A model generated the notes under the pieces. It searched no databases, was not told where the DNA came from, and was given only the letters and a program-made list of their open reading frames with translations. The position numbers and the translations under genes were made by a program. Shown piece after piece: positions 16,101-23,121 of a DNA stretch of 26,000 nt (the first letter of the stretch is position 1; each line of letters opens with the position of its first letter). The stretch comes from Polyangiaceae bacterium (lineage in GTDB: Bacteria > Myxococcota > Polyangia > Polyangiales > Polyangiaceae), in assembly GCA_025936205.1 (NCBI GenBank), contig JAICTU010000057.1, forward strand, positions 1 through 26,000. The letters run 5' to 3'.

Positions 16101-17530
16101 ATGCCCACGCTGGCCGCCAGCTGCACGGGCAGCCCATCGCACACGCCCTGGATCGCCTCGTGGACGTCGACCGCGAGCCAGGCCGCGTTCGCGGCGGCGC
16201 CCGACGGGTTCGCCATCAAGCCCACCACCGCCTGAGCGGTCTCCACGGCCTCGCCCGGCGTGCCTCCGTCCGTGGCCGGCACGAAGCCGCTCCAGGTCCA
16301 GGTGCTGCCGCGCTTGAAGGCGATCTCCCCGAGCGTCGCGCGCAGCCGCTCCATCAGCCGCGACGTGCGCGGGCCGCCGATCGCCCCGCGCAGGGGATCG
16401 AGGTGGTGCAGGCGCAAGGCGACGATCGCCACGTGCCGCACCTCGCGCCCCACGCGGTCGCGCAAGCGCGGGCGGCGCAGCGAGCGGCTGGTACCGCCGC
16501 TGACCGACTCGGAGCCGGGCTCCCCGGTGACCGAGCCGGGCTGCGACGCGGGGCGCTCGGGATCGAGCAGCGGGTCCTCCTCGACGGGCGGCGGCTCGCG
16601 CTGCACGAAGCGCTCCACCACCGCGCCCAGCGCGTCGGAGTCGACCAGCACCTGCTTCTCCAACAGCACGCGCGTGATCGCGGCGGCGAAGTCGCGCGCC
16701 GTCTGGAAGCGGTTGTCCGGGTCCTTGGAGAGCGCGCGCATCACGATCGCCTCCAGCTCCGGCGGCACGCCGCGCGCGAACACGCTGGGTGCCTCGATCG
16801 CGCCGGCGCGCACGACCTCCAGCAGCTCCCTGCCCTCTTCGCGCACGTACAGCTGCCGCCCCGAGAGCAGCTCGTGCAGGATGATACCCAGCGAGAAGAT
16901 GTCGGAGCGCCGATTGACCTTCTCGCCGCGCGCCTGCTCGGGCGACATGTAGCTGATCTTGCCCTTGAGCACGCCCGGCTCTTCGCGGAACACGTTGGCC
17001 GTGGCGATGCCGAAGTCGGCCACCTTCACGGCGCCGTCGAAGCTGAGCAGAATGTTCTGCGGCGAGACATCGCGATGCACGATCTCGAGCGGCTGCCCGC
17101 GATCGTCCGTGCGCTCATGCGCATAGTGCAGGCCGCGCCCGACCTCGCTCACGATGTAGGCGGCGACGTACGGCGGCAGCCGCTCATCATCCTTGCGCGC
17201 GCGGCGCATCAGCTTGCCGAGGTCCGGGCCCTCGACATACTCCATGCTCAGCAGCTGCCCCGCCTCGCCCGCGTCCTGGAAGTCGTAGACCTGGACGATG
17301 TTGGGGTGGTTGAGCCGCGTGGCGAGCCGCGCTTCCTCGGCAAACATCGCCCGAAAACTGTCGGAGGAGATGTGCTGAGGGAGGATGCGCTTCACCACCA
17401 GGAGCTTGTAGGTGCCTTCCGCCCCTCGGCGCTTGGCGAGGAAGACCTCCGCCATGCCGCCCGACCCCAGGCGCCGAACCAGCTCGAAATCAGCGAGATG
17501 CCGGGGAATGCTGCGCGGAGATTCGTTCAT
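13121..17530 (-). CDS. Multidomain Ser/Thr kinase with degenerate cyclase, AAA ATPase and TPR domains
   Basis: Large PknK-like signalling protein, 1469 residues from the ATG at 17530. That start has a GAAGG seven bases upstream. The frame runs on to 17650, but the extra residues look like leader. The kinase domain (15-290) has GSGGMAEVF, ATP Lys47, HRDVSPQN with catalytic Asp154, DFG (172-174) and YMSPEQ. Residues about 362-560 match the layout of a class III nucleotide cyclase, but the metal-binding Asp positions are replaced, so it is probably not catalytic. The AAA/STAND-type ATPase begins LIGRDAEL (578), with Walker A GEMGIGKT (624-631) and Walker B VVVLDG (749-754). About 450 C-terminal residues are TPR-like helices. 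There is no membrane segment. The hybrid histidine kinase lies downstream on the same strand, and an exported TPR protein gene is divergent. Ligand and substrates are unknown. Confidence 0.93.
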   Translation of the reverse strand: MNESPRSIPRHLADFELVRRLGSGGMAEVFLAKRRGAEGTYKLLVVKRILPQHISSDSFRAMFAEEARLATRLNHPNIVQVYDFQDAGEAGQLLSMEYVEGPDLGKLMRRARKDDERLPPYVAAYIVSEVGRGLHYAHERTDDRGQPLEIVHRDVSPQNILLSFDGAVKVADFGIATANVFREEPGVLKGKISYMSPEQARGEKVNRRSDIFSLGIILHELLSGRQLYVREEGRELLEVVRAGAIEAPSVFARGVPPELEAIVMRALSKDPDNRFQTARDFAAAITRVLLEKQVLVDSDALGAVVERFVQREPPPVEEDPLLDPERPASQPGSVTGEPGSESVSGGTSRSLRRPRLRDRVGREVRHVAIVALRLHHLDPLRGAIGGPRTSRLMERLRATLGEIAFKRGSTWTWSGFVPATDGGTPGEAVETAQAVVGLMANPSGAAANAAWLAVDVHEAIQGVCDGLPVQLAASVGIVRGIAAGQRDDAGHLIRHTLQGPGTRLAALLAEKAPPHQTWVAGGLYRLVRRDFVWADVPSVEFEVPQWSRLPRNMHTYALRRPLTREEKQQQHAVALRELIGRDAELADLHAAYHQCVTRAGGPGVGGPLGAAGGAGAVVSRVIIGEMGIGKTALASAFLGELPPDARVLRVECSPARRELPFSNAGQWLRELTGTRLEQPLEEAQSLVEHALGEALEGVNRAEIIAIMAELATGRLARADDEADVARHRRLLATGIRRAFTRLAQQAPRVVVLDGIHWADVQSLELVSSLMRRVDALPILNILVTRPDEHVAQVIEGVVTIELGGLSHDNQLRLVQEHLGVTEGVAEVCADLVPRAAGNPFFLLEMVDALLERGTVEFKEGPDGQAGLARVAGAGSTAQSLPSTLEQLIADRLNELPPEEHRIIAWLSVAGGPLAVSELDALVGPEAEEAVARLCARGLCDARADAVDLRHPLTRDVAYLGLDDAERQQMHCRLGERIAEAPVANGLGAAIVARHFARGGDREKAGSFYLQAANAAWMSYQLPLATRYYNRALAVLPESHPERPSALVALEGICRIQGRWSERRAHLTELRRYARQSQHPLWGATALIRSSRFDLDTGRLARGLTLAQKGELAARHVGSAALEGEAQALMADLLRDLGDMQGALSACDRALDTVRKGGTSLRLRAEVLRSRGGLLLRVGRVAEAVEAHAEAIAVFRHEGARRPEARAKNSLARAMFVLGRFEDAIALALEAIRIDLSIGGRFQIAKTLSNIGQCYWRLGDVERAKSYLQRAREAHERYGDQDGRAATLLASAEVFVEIGEFAQAEASIADAAALSAATGNAYDSVHEKIMRALLARKRGDHGSAVMHAFEARQVAEAQAYVAFHFYAMAIEAAARVDIGEQHTGILLATTAMGALETIQGSEYGLETRGLCCAALASAGSPQAADLQRRAGSYARELRDLIRDLPLRHSFAARPVVASLLANDVEALSGS

Positions 17531-17590
17531 GCCGAGACCTTCGCCAGGCTCCAGTGTGGCACAGAATCGCTCAATAAGCAGACCTCGGGG

Positions 17591-17607
17591 TGCGGGGTGC
17601 CCCCGCA
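17591..17607. repeat. GC palindrome upstream of the large kinase
   Basis: TGCGGGGTGCCCCCGCA is a 7-3-7 dyad, differing by one loop base from the copy at 12960-12976. It sits about 60 bp upstream of the kinase ATG at 17530, in the divergent promoter region. Confidence 0.6.
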
Positions 17608-17645
17608 AAAAGCAGCGCCCTGCGTCGGCCGAGGACCCCGAGCCT

Positions 17646-17659
17646 GTCACCGGGGTGAC
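17646..17659. promoter_or_regulatory. GTCACC-GG-GGTGAC dyad, possible operator
   Basis: Perfect 6-bp arms with a 2-bp spacer lie in the 219-bp region between the divergent large kinase and exported TPR genes. The size and spacing suit a helix-turn-helix dimer that could control both. No regulator is identified. Confidence 0.3.
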
Positions 17660-17689
17660 GGCCCCGCCGCTCCCCGACGGCGCAATCGA

Positions 17690-17718
17690 TCGACATCGTG
17701 TAGGCTCAGGGCTACAAA
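17690..17718 (+). promoter_or_regulatory. Candidate promoter of the exported TPR gene
   Basis: TCGACA (17690-17695, 5/6 to the -35 consensus) and TACAAA (17713-17718, 4/6 to the -10 consensus) are separated by exactly 17 bp. Transcription would start near 17725, giving a leader of about 25 nt before the ATG at 17750, with GGAG at 17735-17738. Confidence 0.35.
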
Positions 17719-17749
17719 AGTCGCTTCAGTGCACGGAGCTTCCCACCGC

Positions 17750-20008
17750 ATGCGGCCCATTCATTTCGCGGGGACACCTCGCGCCCCGATCCTGTCGTCC
17801 CTCTTGCTGCTCGCGCTCGGCCTGGGTCCGCTGGCGTGCGCGCCCAGTCAGCTCCCCCCGCCGAAGGCCGCGAACGGCGCCGAGGCAACGCCCATCGAAA
17901 ACGTCGACGTCAATGACGACGGCTTCGCTGCGGCGACCATCGCCGTGCTGCAGACCAAGGCGGCGACGCCGCGCCGCTTCGGCTTGCTCGTGGGCGTGGT
18001 GCAACGCCAGCTGGAGCGCTCCACGCGCTATTTCGAAGCGGGGCACGACGAGATGGCGCTGGCGGCCCTGCGCGGCGCCCTGTACCTGCTGCGCGCGGGC
18101 GAGCTGCGCACGGAAATGCTGGCCGGCCGGAGCGCGGCTCTGAGCCACGGTGCGGGAGCGCTCGCCAAACTCGGCAACGAGGGCCAGGCGGATGCGCTCT
18201 ATTCACTGCTGGTCGATCGCCTGCCCGCCGGTCCCGAGCGCAAAGACGCGGAGGAGCACCTGGAGGCGCTGCGGCGCTGGCAGCAGGACACGCGCCCGCC
18301 GGGCTCGATGCAGGCGCGCGCCTCGGCCCAGCAAGCAGCACTTCAGCAAGCGTTGCTCGATCCCTCCTCGCAAGCCCTGGAGCGCGCCCATCAGGAGACG
18401 GTGCGCTGGGCGGAGCAGGCCATGACCTTCGGCGCCGAACAGATGGCTCCGCAGAGCCTGTTCGAGCAAGACGAGAGCCTGGAGGCGTTCCGCGCCATCC
18501 GCACTGGGCCGCTGACGCTGGTGGCACTCTACCTGCGCCAGGGGGACGCTGCCGGCGCGCTGCAGGCGCTGGACGACGAAAACATCTCGCGCATCACCGC
18601 GCCCAGCCTGCACGAGCGCGTGGAGAGCGCGGCCACGGACAACGACCCCGACGCCTGGGCGGAGCTGTTTCGCTTGTTCGAGTCCGCGGACGGCAGCGAC
18701 GAAAACGGCATCACGCTCGACTCGGATCTGGCGCGCGCCGCCTCCTGGGGCGCGGCGATCGAGCTGTACCGCGCCGAGCCGCGCTCCTTCCGCGCCGCCA
18801 TGCCGATCTGCAGCTTGATGCTCGCGCACGGCATGGCCGAGGTCGCGCCGGTGATCCTGGAGCAGGCGCTCGAGCACTCCGATCAGACGCGCGAAGCCAG
18901 CTGGGCGCTGCGCTATGTGCTGGAAGCGATCCGCCAGGACGAAGCGCTGGGCGATCTGCCGGCGGCGCGCCGCACCTTTGCGCACGCGCAGGCGCTGATC
19001 AAGCTCTCCGAGCGCGAGGTGTACGGCGGGCGCGTCACGCCCTCCTCGGGCCGCTTGCACTTCTTCATGGGCGCGATCGAAGCCGGCGCGGGCGACCTCG
19101 AGCGCGCGCAGCCCGAGGTGGAGCGCGCGGTGCAGCTCGAGCCGACGGCGGACGCGCTGCGCTTGCTCGCCTCGATCGATCGCCAGCGCAAGGACCTGAA
19201 GGGCGCGCTCGCGGCGCTCGACCGCGTCATCGAGATCAGCAAGGGCACAGGCGACGCGGCCTCGCAGGCGGAGAGCCAGCTCCTGCGTTTTGAAGTGCAG
19301 CGCGAGCTGGGCGCCAGTAATCCGGCAGCCATTCCCAAGGCCGAGGAGAGCCTCGAGTCGGCGCTGATGCTCGGTCTCTCGGCGCGCACCGCGGCCCAGA
19401 CGGGCCAGGACCTGGCCGTTGCCGAGCGCGTGCTCGGCCGCGTGCTGGAGCTCTACGACGAACGCGACGCCGCCGCGCGCGCCGCCAAGCGCGCCTACGA
19501 AGCGTCGCGCAATGACGTGCGGCAGATGACGGAGACCGTGCTCGACAGCTCGCGCCGCGCGCTCACGCTGGGCGACCTGCGCGCCGCCCGCGACTCCGTG
19601 CGCCGCGCCGTCACGGCGGACCTCGCCGACGAGGACACCGTGTACGCCGCCCTCTGGCTCAAGTTGCTCGAACAGCGCCTGCGCGTCGCCAGCGACGGCA
19701 CCGCGGAAGAGGCGTTGCAAAAGATCGACTCGGCCACCGGCTGGGTGGCAAAGCTCGCCGCCTGGGGGCGGGGCCGCATGTCCTCCCAGGAGCTGCTGAA
19801 GCAAGCGTCCAGCCCCGTCGAGCGCGTCGAAGCCACCTTCTACGCGGCCATGTCCGTCCCCAACGACCAGCAGCGCGTCGACGGCCTCGAACAAGTTGCC
19901 TCCAGCGAAGCCATCCAGCTGGTCGAGGTCACGATCGCCCGCGACCTGCTCGCCAGCCGCGCCAAGCTGCCCAAGCCGAAGCTGCCCCCGAACATCGCCC
20001 TGCCCTGA
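17750..20008 (+). CDS. Exported TPR-repeat protein, possible lipoprotein
   Basis: A 752-residue protein with an N-terminal signal segment (PILSSLLLLALGLGPLACA). Cys30 within PLAC could be lipidated, but Pro at -3 is poor for a lipobox, and cleavage after ACA by signal peptidase I is an alternative. The rest is almost entirely alpha-helical with degenerate TPR units, clearest around residues 330-560 (ALGDLPAARRTFAHAQALIK; DLERAQPEVERAVQLEPTAD; DLKGALAALDRVIEISKGTG). TPR solenoids bind other proteins, so an envelope scaffold is likely and a more exact role unknown. The open frame extends far upstream of the ATG, to 13100, but that part is antisense to the large kinase and is not coding. The gene is divergent from the kinase, which also ends in TPR helices, so a functional pairing is possible. 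Confidence 0.85.
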   Translation: MRPIHFAGTPRAPILSSLLLLALGLGPLACAPSQLPPPKAANGAEATPIENVDVNDDGFAAATIAVLQTKAATPRRFGLLVGVVQRQLERSTRYFEAGHDEMALAALRGALYLLRAGELRTEMLAGRSAALSHGAGALAKLGNEGQADALYSLLVDRLPAGPERKDAEEHLEALRRWQQDTRPPGSMQARASAQQAALQQALLDPSSQALERAHQETVRWAEQAMTFGAEQMAPQSLFEQDESLEAFRAIRTGPLTLVALYLRQGDAAGALQALDDENISRITAPSLHERVESAATDNDPDAWAELFRLFESADGSDENGITLDSDLARAASWGAAIELYRAEPRSFRAAMPICSLMLAHGMAEVAPVILEQALEHSDQTREASWALRYVLEAIRQDEALGDLPAARRTFAHAQALIKLSEREVYGGRVTPSSGRLHFFMGAIEAGAGDLERAQPEVERAVQLEPTADALRLLASIDRQRKDLKGALAALDRVIEISKGTGDAASQAESQLLRFEVQRELGASNPAAIPKAEESLESALMLGLSARTAAQTGQDLAVAERVLGRVLELYDERDAAARAAKRAYEASRNDVRQMTETVLDSSRRALTLGDLRAARDSVRRAVTADLADEDTVYAALWLKLLEQRLRVASDGTAEEALQKIDSATGWVAKLAAWGRGRMSSQELLKQASSPVERVEATFYAAMSVPNDQQRVDGLEQVASSEAIQLVEVTIARDLLASRAKLPKPKLPPNIALP

Positions 20009-20009
20009 T

Positions 20010-20579
20010 TCAGGGGCAGCCGCCCGACCCCGGGACGACGCAAACATCCGCCTGATTGAGCCGCTGATAGTCGAGGCTGGGCGTGCGCGACTCGCCGATC
20101 TGACCGATTTTCGCAAAGTCGCCGTAGCCGAGCTGGCCCGACTCGTTGTGGCCCCAGCAGCGAACGCTGCCTGACGCCAGGATGGCGCAGTTGTGGGAGC
20201 CTCCGGAGAACACGCGCTGCGCCCGAGGGTTGCCTTCGGCAGCGCTCGCGGCGCCCAGCTGCACGACGCCTTGATCCGGCATGAGTGCGTATTGTTCGGC
20301 GGGCGTCAGCGTCCCGCCGATGCCGGCCATGCCATCCTTCTGGGTCATGCCATAGCCGAGCTGGGGCCCTGCTTCTCCCCAGCAGCGAATGGCACCCCGC
20401 GTATCGAGCGCGCAGCCGTGGCGGATGCCGAGCCCAAAGGAAAGCACCGACACGCCGGCGCCCAGCTCGACGGGACCTGGGGGCACGGACAGCGTGTTGC
20501 CGGCGCTCACCTCGGGGTAGCCGGCGCGCGACTGATCGTTGCGCCCCCAGCAGCGCAAATCACCCCGGTTGTCGAGCGC
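20010..20579 (-). CDS. RCC1-repeat protein, 5'-truncated fragment
   Basis: C-terminal part of an RCC1-type beta-propeller protein, which in this phylum is usually secreted or surface-linked. Three repeats with the CWG signature are visible: ALDNRGDLRCWGRNDQ, then CALDTRGAIRCWGEAGPQLG, then CAILASGSVRCWGHNESGQLG. It ends VCVVPGSGGCP. A complete RCC1 propeller has about seven blades, so at least half is missing. The frame stays open upstream to an ATG at 20768, but that part is antisense to the TPR gene and encodes Arg-rich sequence unlike any RCC1 blade. RCC1 similarity stops at ALDN (20579), in mid-blade, where a Cys would normally precede. No start codon or signal peptide is present. This is a pseudogene, or a partial gene at a misjoin. 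The stop is 1 bp from the exported TPR gene stop. Confidence 0.75.
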   Translation of the reverse strand, partial: ALDNRGDLRCWGRNDQSRAGYPEVSAGNTLSVPPGPVELGAGVSVLSFGLGIRHGCALDTRGAIRCWGEAGPQLGYGMTQKDGMAGIGGTLTPAEQYALMPDQGVVQLGAASAAEGNPRAQRVFSGGSHNCAILASGSVRCWGHNESGQLGYGDFAKIGQIGESRTPSLDYQRLNQADVCVVPGSGGCP

Positions 20580-20581
20580 AC

Positions 20582-21415
20582 GCTCTCTCGCTGGCTTGGC
20601 CGGCGGAAGCGCGCGCGCACGCCCCCGCGCCCGCGTCCGCCGCGAGCGCTCCCGACGACCGCGCGGCGCAGGCTCGCGATGCCTTCTCCGAGGGGCTGCG
20701 CCTGGTCGAAGCCAAAGAGTACGGGGCAGCAGAGTCCGCCTTTGCGCGCGCGTATGCGCTCGAGCCACACCCGCTGGCGCTCTACAACCTGGGTCAGTGT
20801 CAGGCGCGCCTCGGCCGATATGGGGATGCCGCGCAGACGCTGGAACGCTTTCTGGATCACGGGGGCGAAGCCATCGACGCTGCTCAGCGCGCCGCCGTCA
20901 CGAGCCAAATCGCCGAGCTGCGTGCCCGTGTGGGCGCGAACGGCGCAGCGGAGGCCGCGCCAGCGGTGATGCCCGCCGCCCCCTCCCCCGCGGCCGTGCC
21001 CCTCCAACCCCAGTCGTCCGCTGCATCCCCGGCGCTCGCTGCCTCCGGGCACTCGCACACGTGGGGCTGGATCTTCGGCGGAACGGGCTTCGCACTGTTG
21101 GGAACGGCGGCCGTGCTCTCGGTCTGGAACGCCGGACGTTACGGTACGTGGAAAACGGACCGAATCGAGCTGGAGGGGATCTCGAATCGCGAGCTGCTGG
21201 TCCAGCAGGATGCCGCCGCCTGGGACAGGACTCACGCGAGCAACGAGCGTCTGGCATCCATCCAGCGCGTGGACGTGCTGAGCGCCATCACGGCAGGGGT
21301 CGGCGCGGCGGCCCTGGGCCTCGGTGTCTGGCAGCTGCTCACTGGGGAGAATGCGAGCGCCGACACACACCAGCAATCGTCCGCGGCTCCGCTCGCCTGG
21401 CGCTGGACCTGGTAA
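20582..21415 (+). CDS. TPR protein with two C-terminal membrane segments, 5'-truncated
   Basis: Envelope protein lacking its start. The coding signal begins at ALSLAWPAEARAHA, which looks like the end of a signal peptide with an Ala-x-Ala cleavage site. An Ala/Pro spacer follows, then about two TPR units (ARDAFSEGLRLVEAKEYGAA; HPLALYNLGQCQARLGRYGD), a Pro/Ala/Ser linker, and two hydrophobic segments (GWIFGGTGFALLGTAAVLSV and LSAITAGVGAAALGLGVWQL) separated by a polar stretch. No ATG, GTG or TTG occurs in frame close to the first recognisable residues. The frame continues upstream to a GTG at 20285, but through sequence antisense to the RCC1 fragment. The gene is therefore cut within its signal peptide, at the same point where the RCC1 fragment is cut. 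Its stop is TAA at 21413-21415. Confidence 0.72.
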   Translation, partial: ALSLAWPAEARAHAPAPASAASAPDDRAAQARDAFSEGLRLVEAKEYGAAESAFARAYALEPHPLALYNLGQCQARLGRYGDAAQTLERFLDHGGEAIDAAQRAAVTSQIAELRARVGANGAAEAAPAVMPAAPSPAAVPLQPQSSAASPALAASGHSHTWGWIFGGTGFALLGTAAVLSVWNAGRYGTWKTDRIELEGISNRELLVQQDAAAWDRTHASNERLASIQRVDVLSAITAGVGAAALGLGVWQLLTGENASADTHQQSSAAPLAWRWTW

Positions 21416-21442
21416 GCACGCTCGCGATGCTTGCGGCGGGGG

Positions 21443-21485
21443 CCCGCCTGGGCGGGAGCCCAGCCGAAAATGGCCCGTTTTGGCT
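21443..21485 (+). terminator. Hairpins after the TPR/two-TM gene
   Basis: CCCGCC-TG-GGCGGG (21443-21456) is followed by AGCCGAAAA/TTTTGGCT (21462-21485), whose second arm carries a TTTT run. The pair lies 28 nt past the TAA and is a reasonable terminator candidate. A further ATTTTTTCCC lies near 21542, just before the AraC-type gene. Confidence 0.4.
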
Positions 21486-21571
21486 AACTTGGCTATTTCG
21501 CCTTTGTCGCGAGAGGCGGCCGAGACCGCGCAAATTCAGCCATTTTTTCCCTGATTCTGCTGGCACATGGG

Positions 21572-22552
21572 TTGCTGGTCGGGTCCTGGCGATCGCGCAC
21601 TGGCGCGGTCGCTGCTCGGACCGTGGACTGCCATTTCAACTACCTGCGATGCCCCGAGCTGCCCGGGGTGGAATACCTCGAAGCGTCCGCCCTCCCGAGC
21701 TGGCGCTGGTATCTGGCGCGCTCCGTCTGGATTGCTCCCGTCAGCTGGGAGGGTGAAGTCGAGTGCCACCAGCAACGCCACCGGCTGTCGCCCGGTCGCT
21801 TGCTGTACGCCGATCCGGACGACGTGTGCCGCGCAGTGCATGTGGATCGGCGCGGCACACTGAGCGCTCTGTTCATCGACTCGAGCCGCTACCGGCCGCT
21901 CTCCGCGCCCGCCGCGCCCGACCGTGCCCCTCCGCCTCTGGAACGCTTCGCCGCGTTCAGCCAGGCCATCCGCTCCGGCGCACCGGCGGCGCAGCTGCGG
22001 GCGCAGATCAGCGGGTTGCTCGACAGCGCGGCCAGCCCCTGCCCGGAGCTGCTGCGCTGCCAGCGAGCCGCCCGCGCCACCACGCGCATCGCTGCGCGCC
22101 TGCGCGAGTGGATCGATTGCGATTGCCGGCGCGAGCAGAGCTTGACGAGCCTCGCCGAGCGGCTGGGCGTCACTCGCTTTCAAGCGCTGCGCGCCTTCAA
22201 GCAGCACTTTGGATTGACGCCGTCGGCGTATCAAATGTGTTTGCGCATCGCGGGCGCGCGCGACGCTTTGCGCGGCGGAGCTACGCCGGCGGAAGTCGCG
22301 GCCGACTATGGCTTCAGCGACCAGAGCCATCTGGGGCGTCACTTCAAGCGGGAGCTCGGCGTGAGCCCGGGCCGCTATTCGCGCCCCCGGCTCGCCTCCC
22401 CGGCGCCTCCCCGACGCGGTCTTGCAGCGCCCCGAGGTGGGAGCGAGTGTGGCCCAGCGCAGGCCCGGCCCAAATCTTCTGTACAGGTAGCGCGCGGCCG
22501 GAGCCGGCTGCTGCAAGCGCAGGCTTCGTTCGCAAATGAGACGTCCGCATGA
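21572..22552 (+). CDS. AraC-family transcriptional regulator
   Basis: DNA-binding regulator of up to 326 residues. The N-terminal half (about 20-110) resembles an AraC-type ligand-binding cupin (WEGEVECHQQRHRLSPGRLLYADPDDV). The C-terminal double helix-turn-helix spans about 185-270: first helix pair SLTSLAERLGVTRFQALRAF; second pair with GATPAEVAADYGFSDQSHLG, HFKRELGVSPGRY, the family signature. About 55 residues after the signature are low complexity and probably not structured. The start is uncertain: TTG 21572 is the longest option, and GTG 21623 gives VDCHFNYLRCPELPGVEYLE, a more natural beginning. The ligand and targets are unknown. The next gene is a PilZ protein, 98 bp away in the same direction. 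Confidence 0.85.
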   Translation: MLVGSWRSRTGAVAARTVDCHFNYLRCPELPGVEYLEASALPSWRWYLARSVWIAPVSWEGEVECHQQRHRLSPGRLLYADPDDVCRAVHVDRRGTLSALFIDSSRYRPLSAPAAPDRAPPPLERFAAFSQAIRSGAPAAQLRAQISGLLDSAASPCPELLRCQRAARATTRIAARLREWIDCDCRREQSLTSLAERLGVTRFQALRAFKQHFGLTPSAYQMCLRIAGARDALRGGATPAEVAADYGFSDQSHLGRHFKRELGVSPGRYSRPRLASPAPPRRGLAAPRGGSECGPAQARPKSSVQVARGRSRLLQAQASFANETSA

Positions 22553-22650
22553 GGGCGGATGCGGCGGCATGTATGCGCAATGGGCAGGTGGGAGCCCAGC
22601 GAAAGGGGCCTCGGTTTGTGCGCTGGCGCCGGTGAGGCTAGGCTTAAAGG

Positions 22651-23049
22651 ATGCCGGGGCCGGAATCCGAGCGCAGGATGTTTCCACGCGAGTCGATTGA
22701 GCTCGTCGTGCGCTATCAGCGCCTGAACGCTTTCTTTGCCGATTATGTGAAGAACATCTCGCGCGGGGGCACGTTCGTGGCCACCAACGAGCCGCTGCCG
22801 CCAGACACGGAGTTCGTGTTTTCGCTGGCGGTGCCCGAGATGGAGGATCCGCTGCAGCTGCGCGCGAAGGTGATGTGGACCACCGCGCCCGACGCCGCGA
22901 ACGATGGGCAGCCCGCCGGCATGGGCATCCAGTTTCAGTACCGCGATGCCGAGGAGCGCGGGCGTCTGGAGCGGCTGATCGAGCAGTTGATCGTGGATCA
23001 GCTCGGGCAGCGGCACGCCGATCATCTGCTAGGCCGCGTGGCCAGCTAG
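22651..23049 (+). CDS. Stand-alone PilZ-domain protein
   Basis: A 132-residue cytosolic protein made of one PilZ domain, the common c-di-GMP receptor fold. Both ligand motifs are present: RMFPR (RxxxR type) near residue 9, and NISRGG ([D/N]xSxxG) near residue 36. The rest (FVFSLAVPEMEDPLQLRAKVMW, then GMGIQFQ) matches the short PilZ paralogues that are abundant in myxobacteria. c-di-GMP binding is therefore likely, with the downstream partner (motility, polysaccharide or regulation) unknown. The ATG at 22651 is preferred because the next one (22678) would remove the first Arg of RxxxR. An AAAGG abuts the start. proC follows after 72 bp in the same direction. Confidence 0.9.
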   Translation: MPGPESERRMFPRESIELVVRYQRLNAFFADYVKNISRGGTFVATNEPLPPDTEFVFSLAVPEMEDPLQLRAKVMWTTAPDAANDGQPAGMGIQFQYRDAEERGRLERLIEQLIVDQLGQRHADHLLGRVAS

Positions 23050-23102
23050 CAGCGCTCGCTCTGTCGGCGCGACGTACCGCGGCGCTTGCCCCGTTCTGGG
23101 CT

Positions 23103-23116
23103 GGAGGGGATCCTCC
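23103..23116 (+). promoter_or_regulatory. Hairpin over the proC Shine-Dalgarno
   Basis: GGAGG (23103-23107) is the best ribosome binding site for proC and pairs perfectly with CCTCC (23112-23116) across a 4-nt loop. The hairpin ends 5 nt before the ATG at 23122, so it could limit translation. Confidence 0.35.
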
Positions 23117-23121
23117 GCGCC

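Noticed and set aside
13100..17749. A 4.6-kb open plus-strand frame continuous with the exported TPR gene
   Set aside because: It is exactly antisense to the large Ser/Thr kinase, whose motifs are unmistakable. The translation is Arg/His/Gln/Leu-rich with no domain, as expected when a GC-biased gene is read on its opposite strand. Only the part from ATG 17750 has a signal peptide and TPR repeats.
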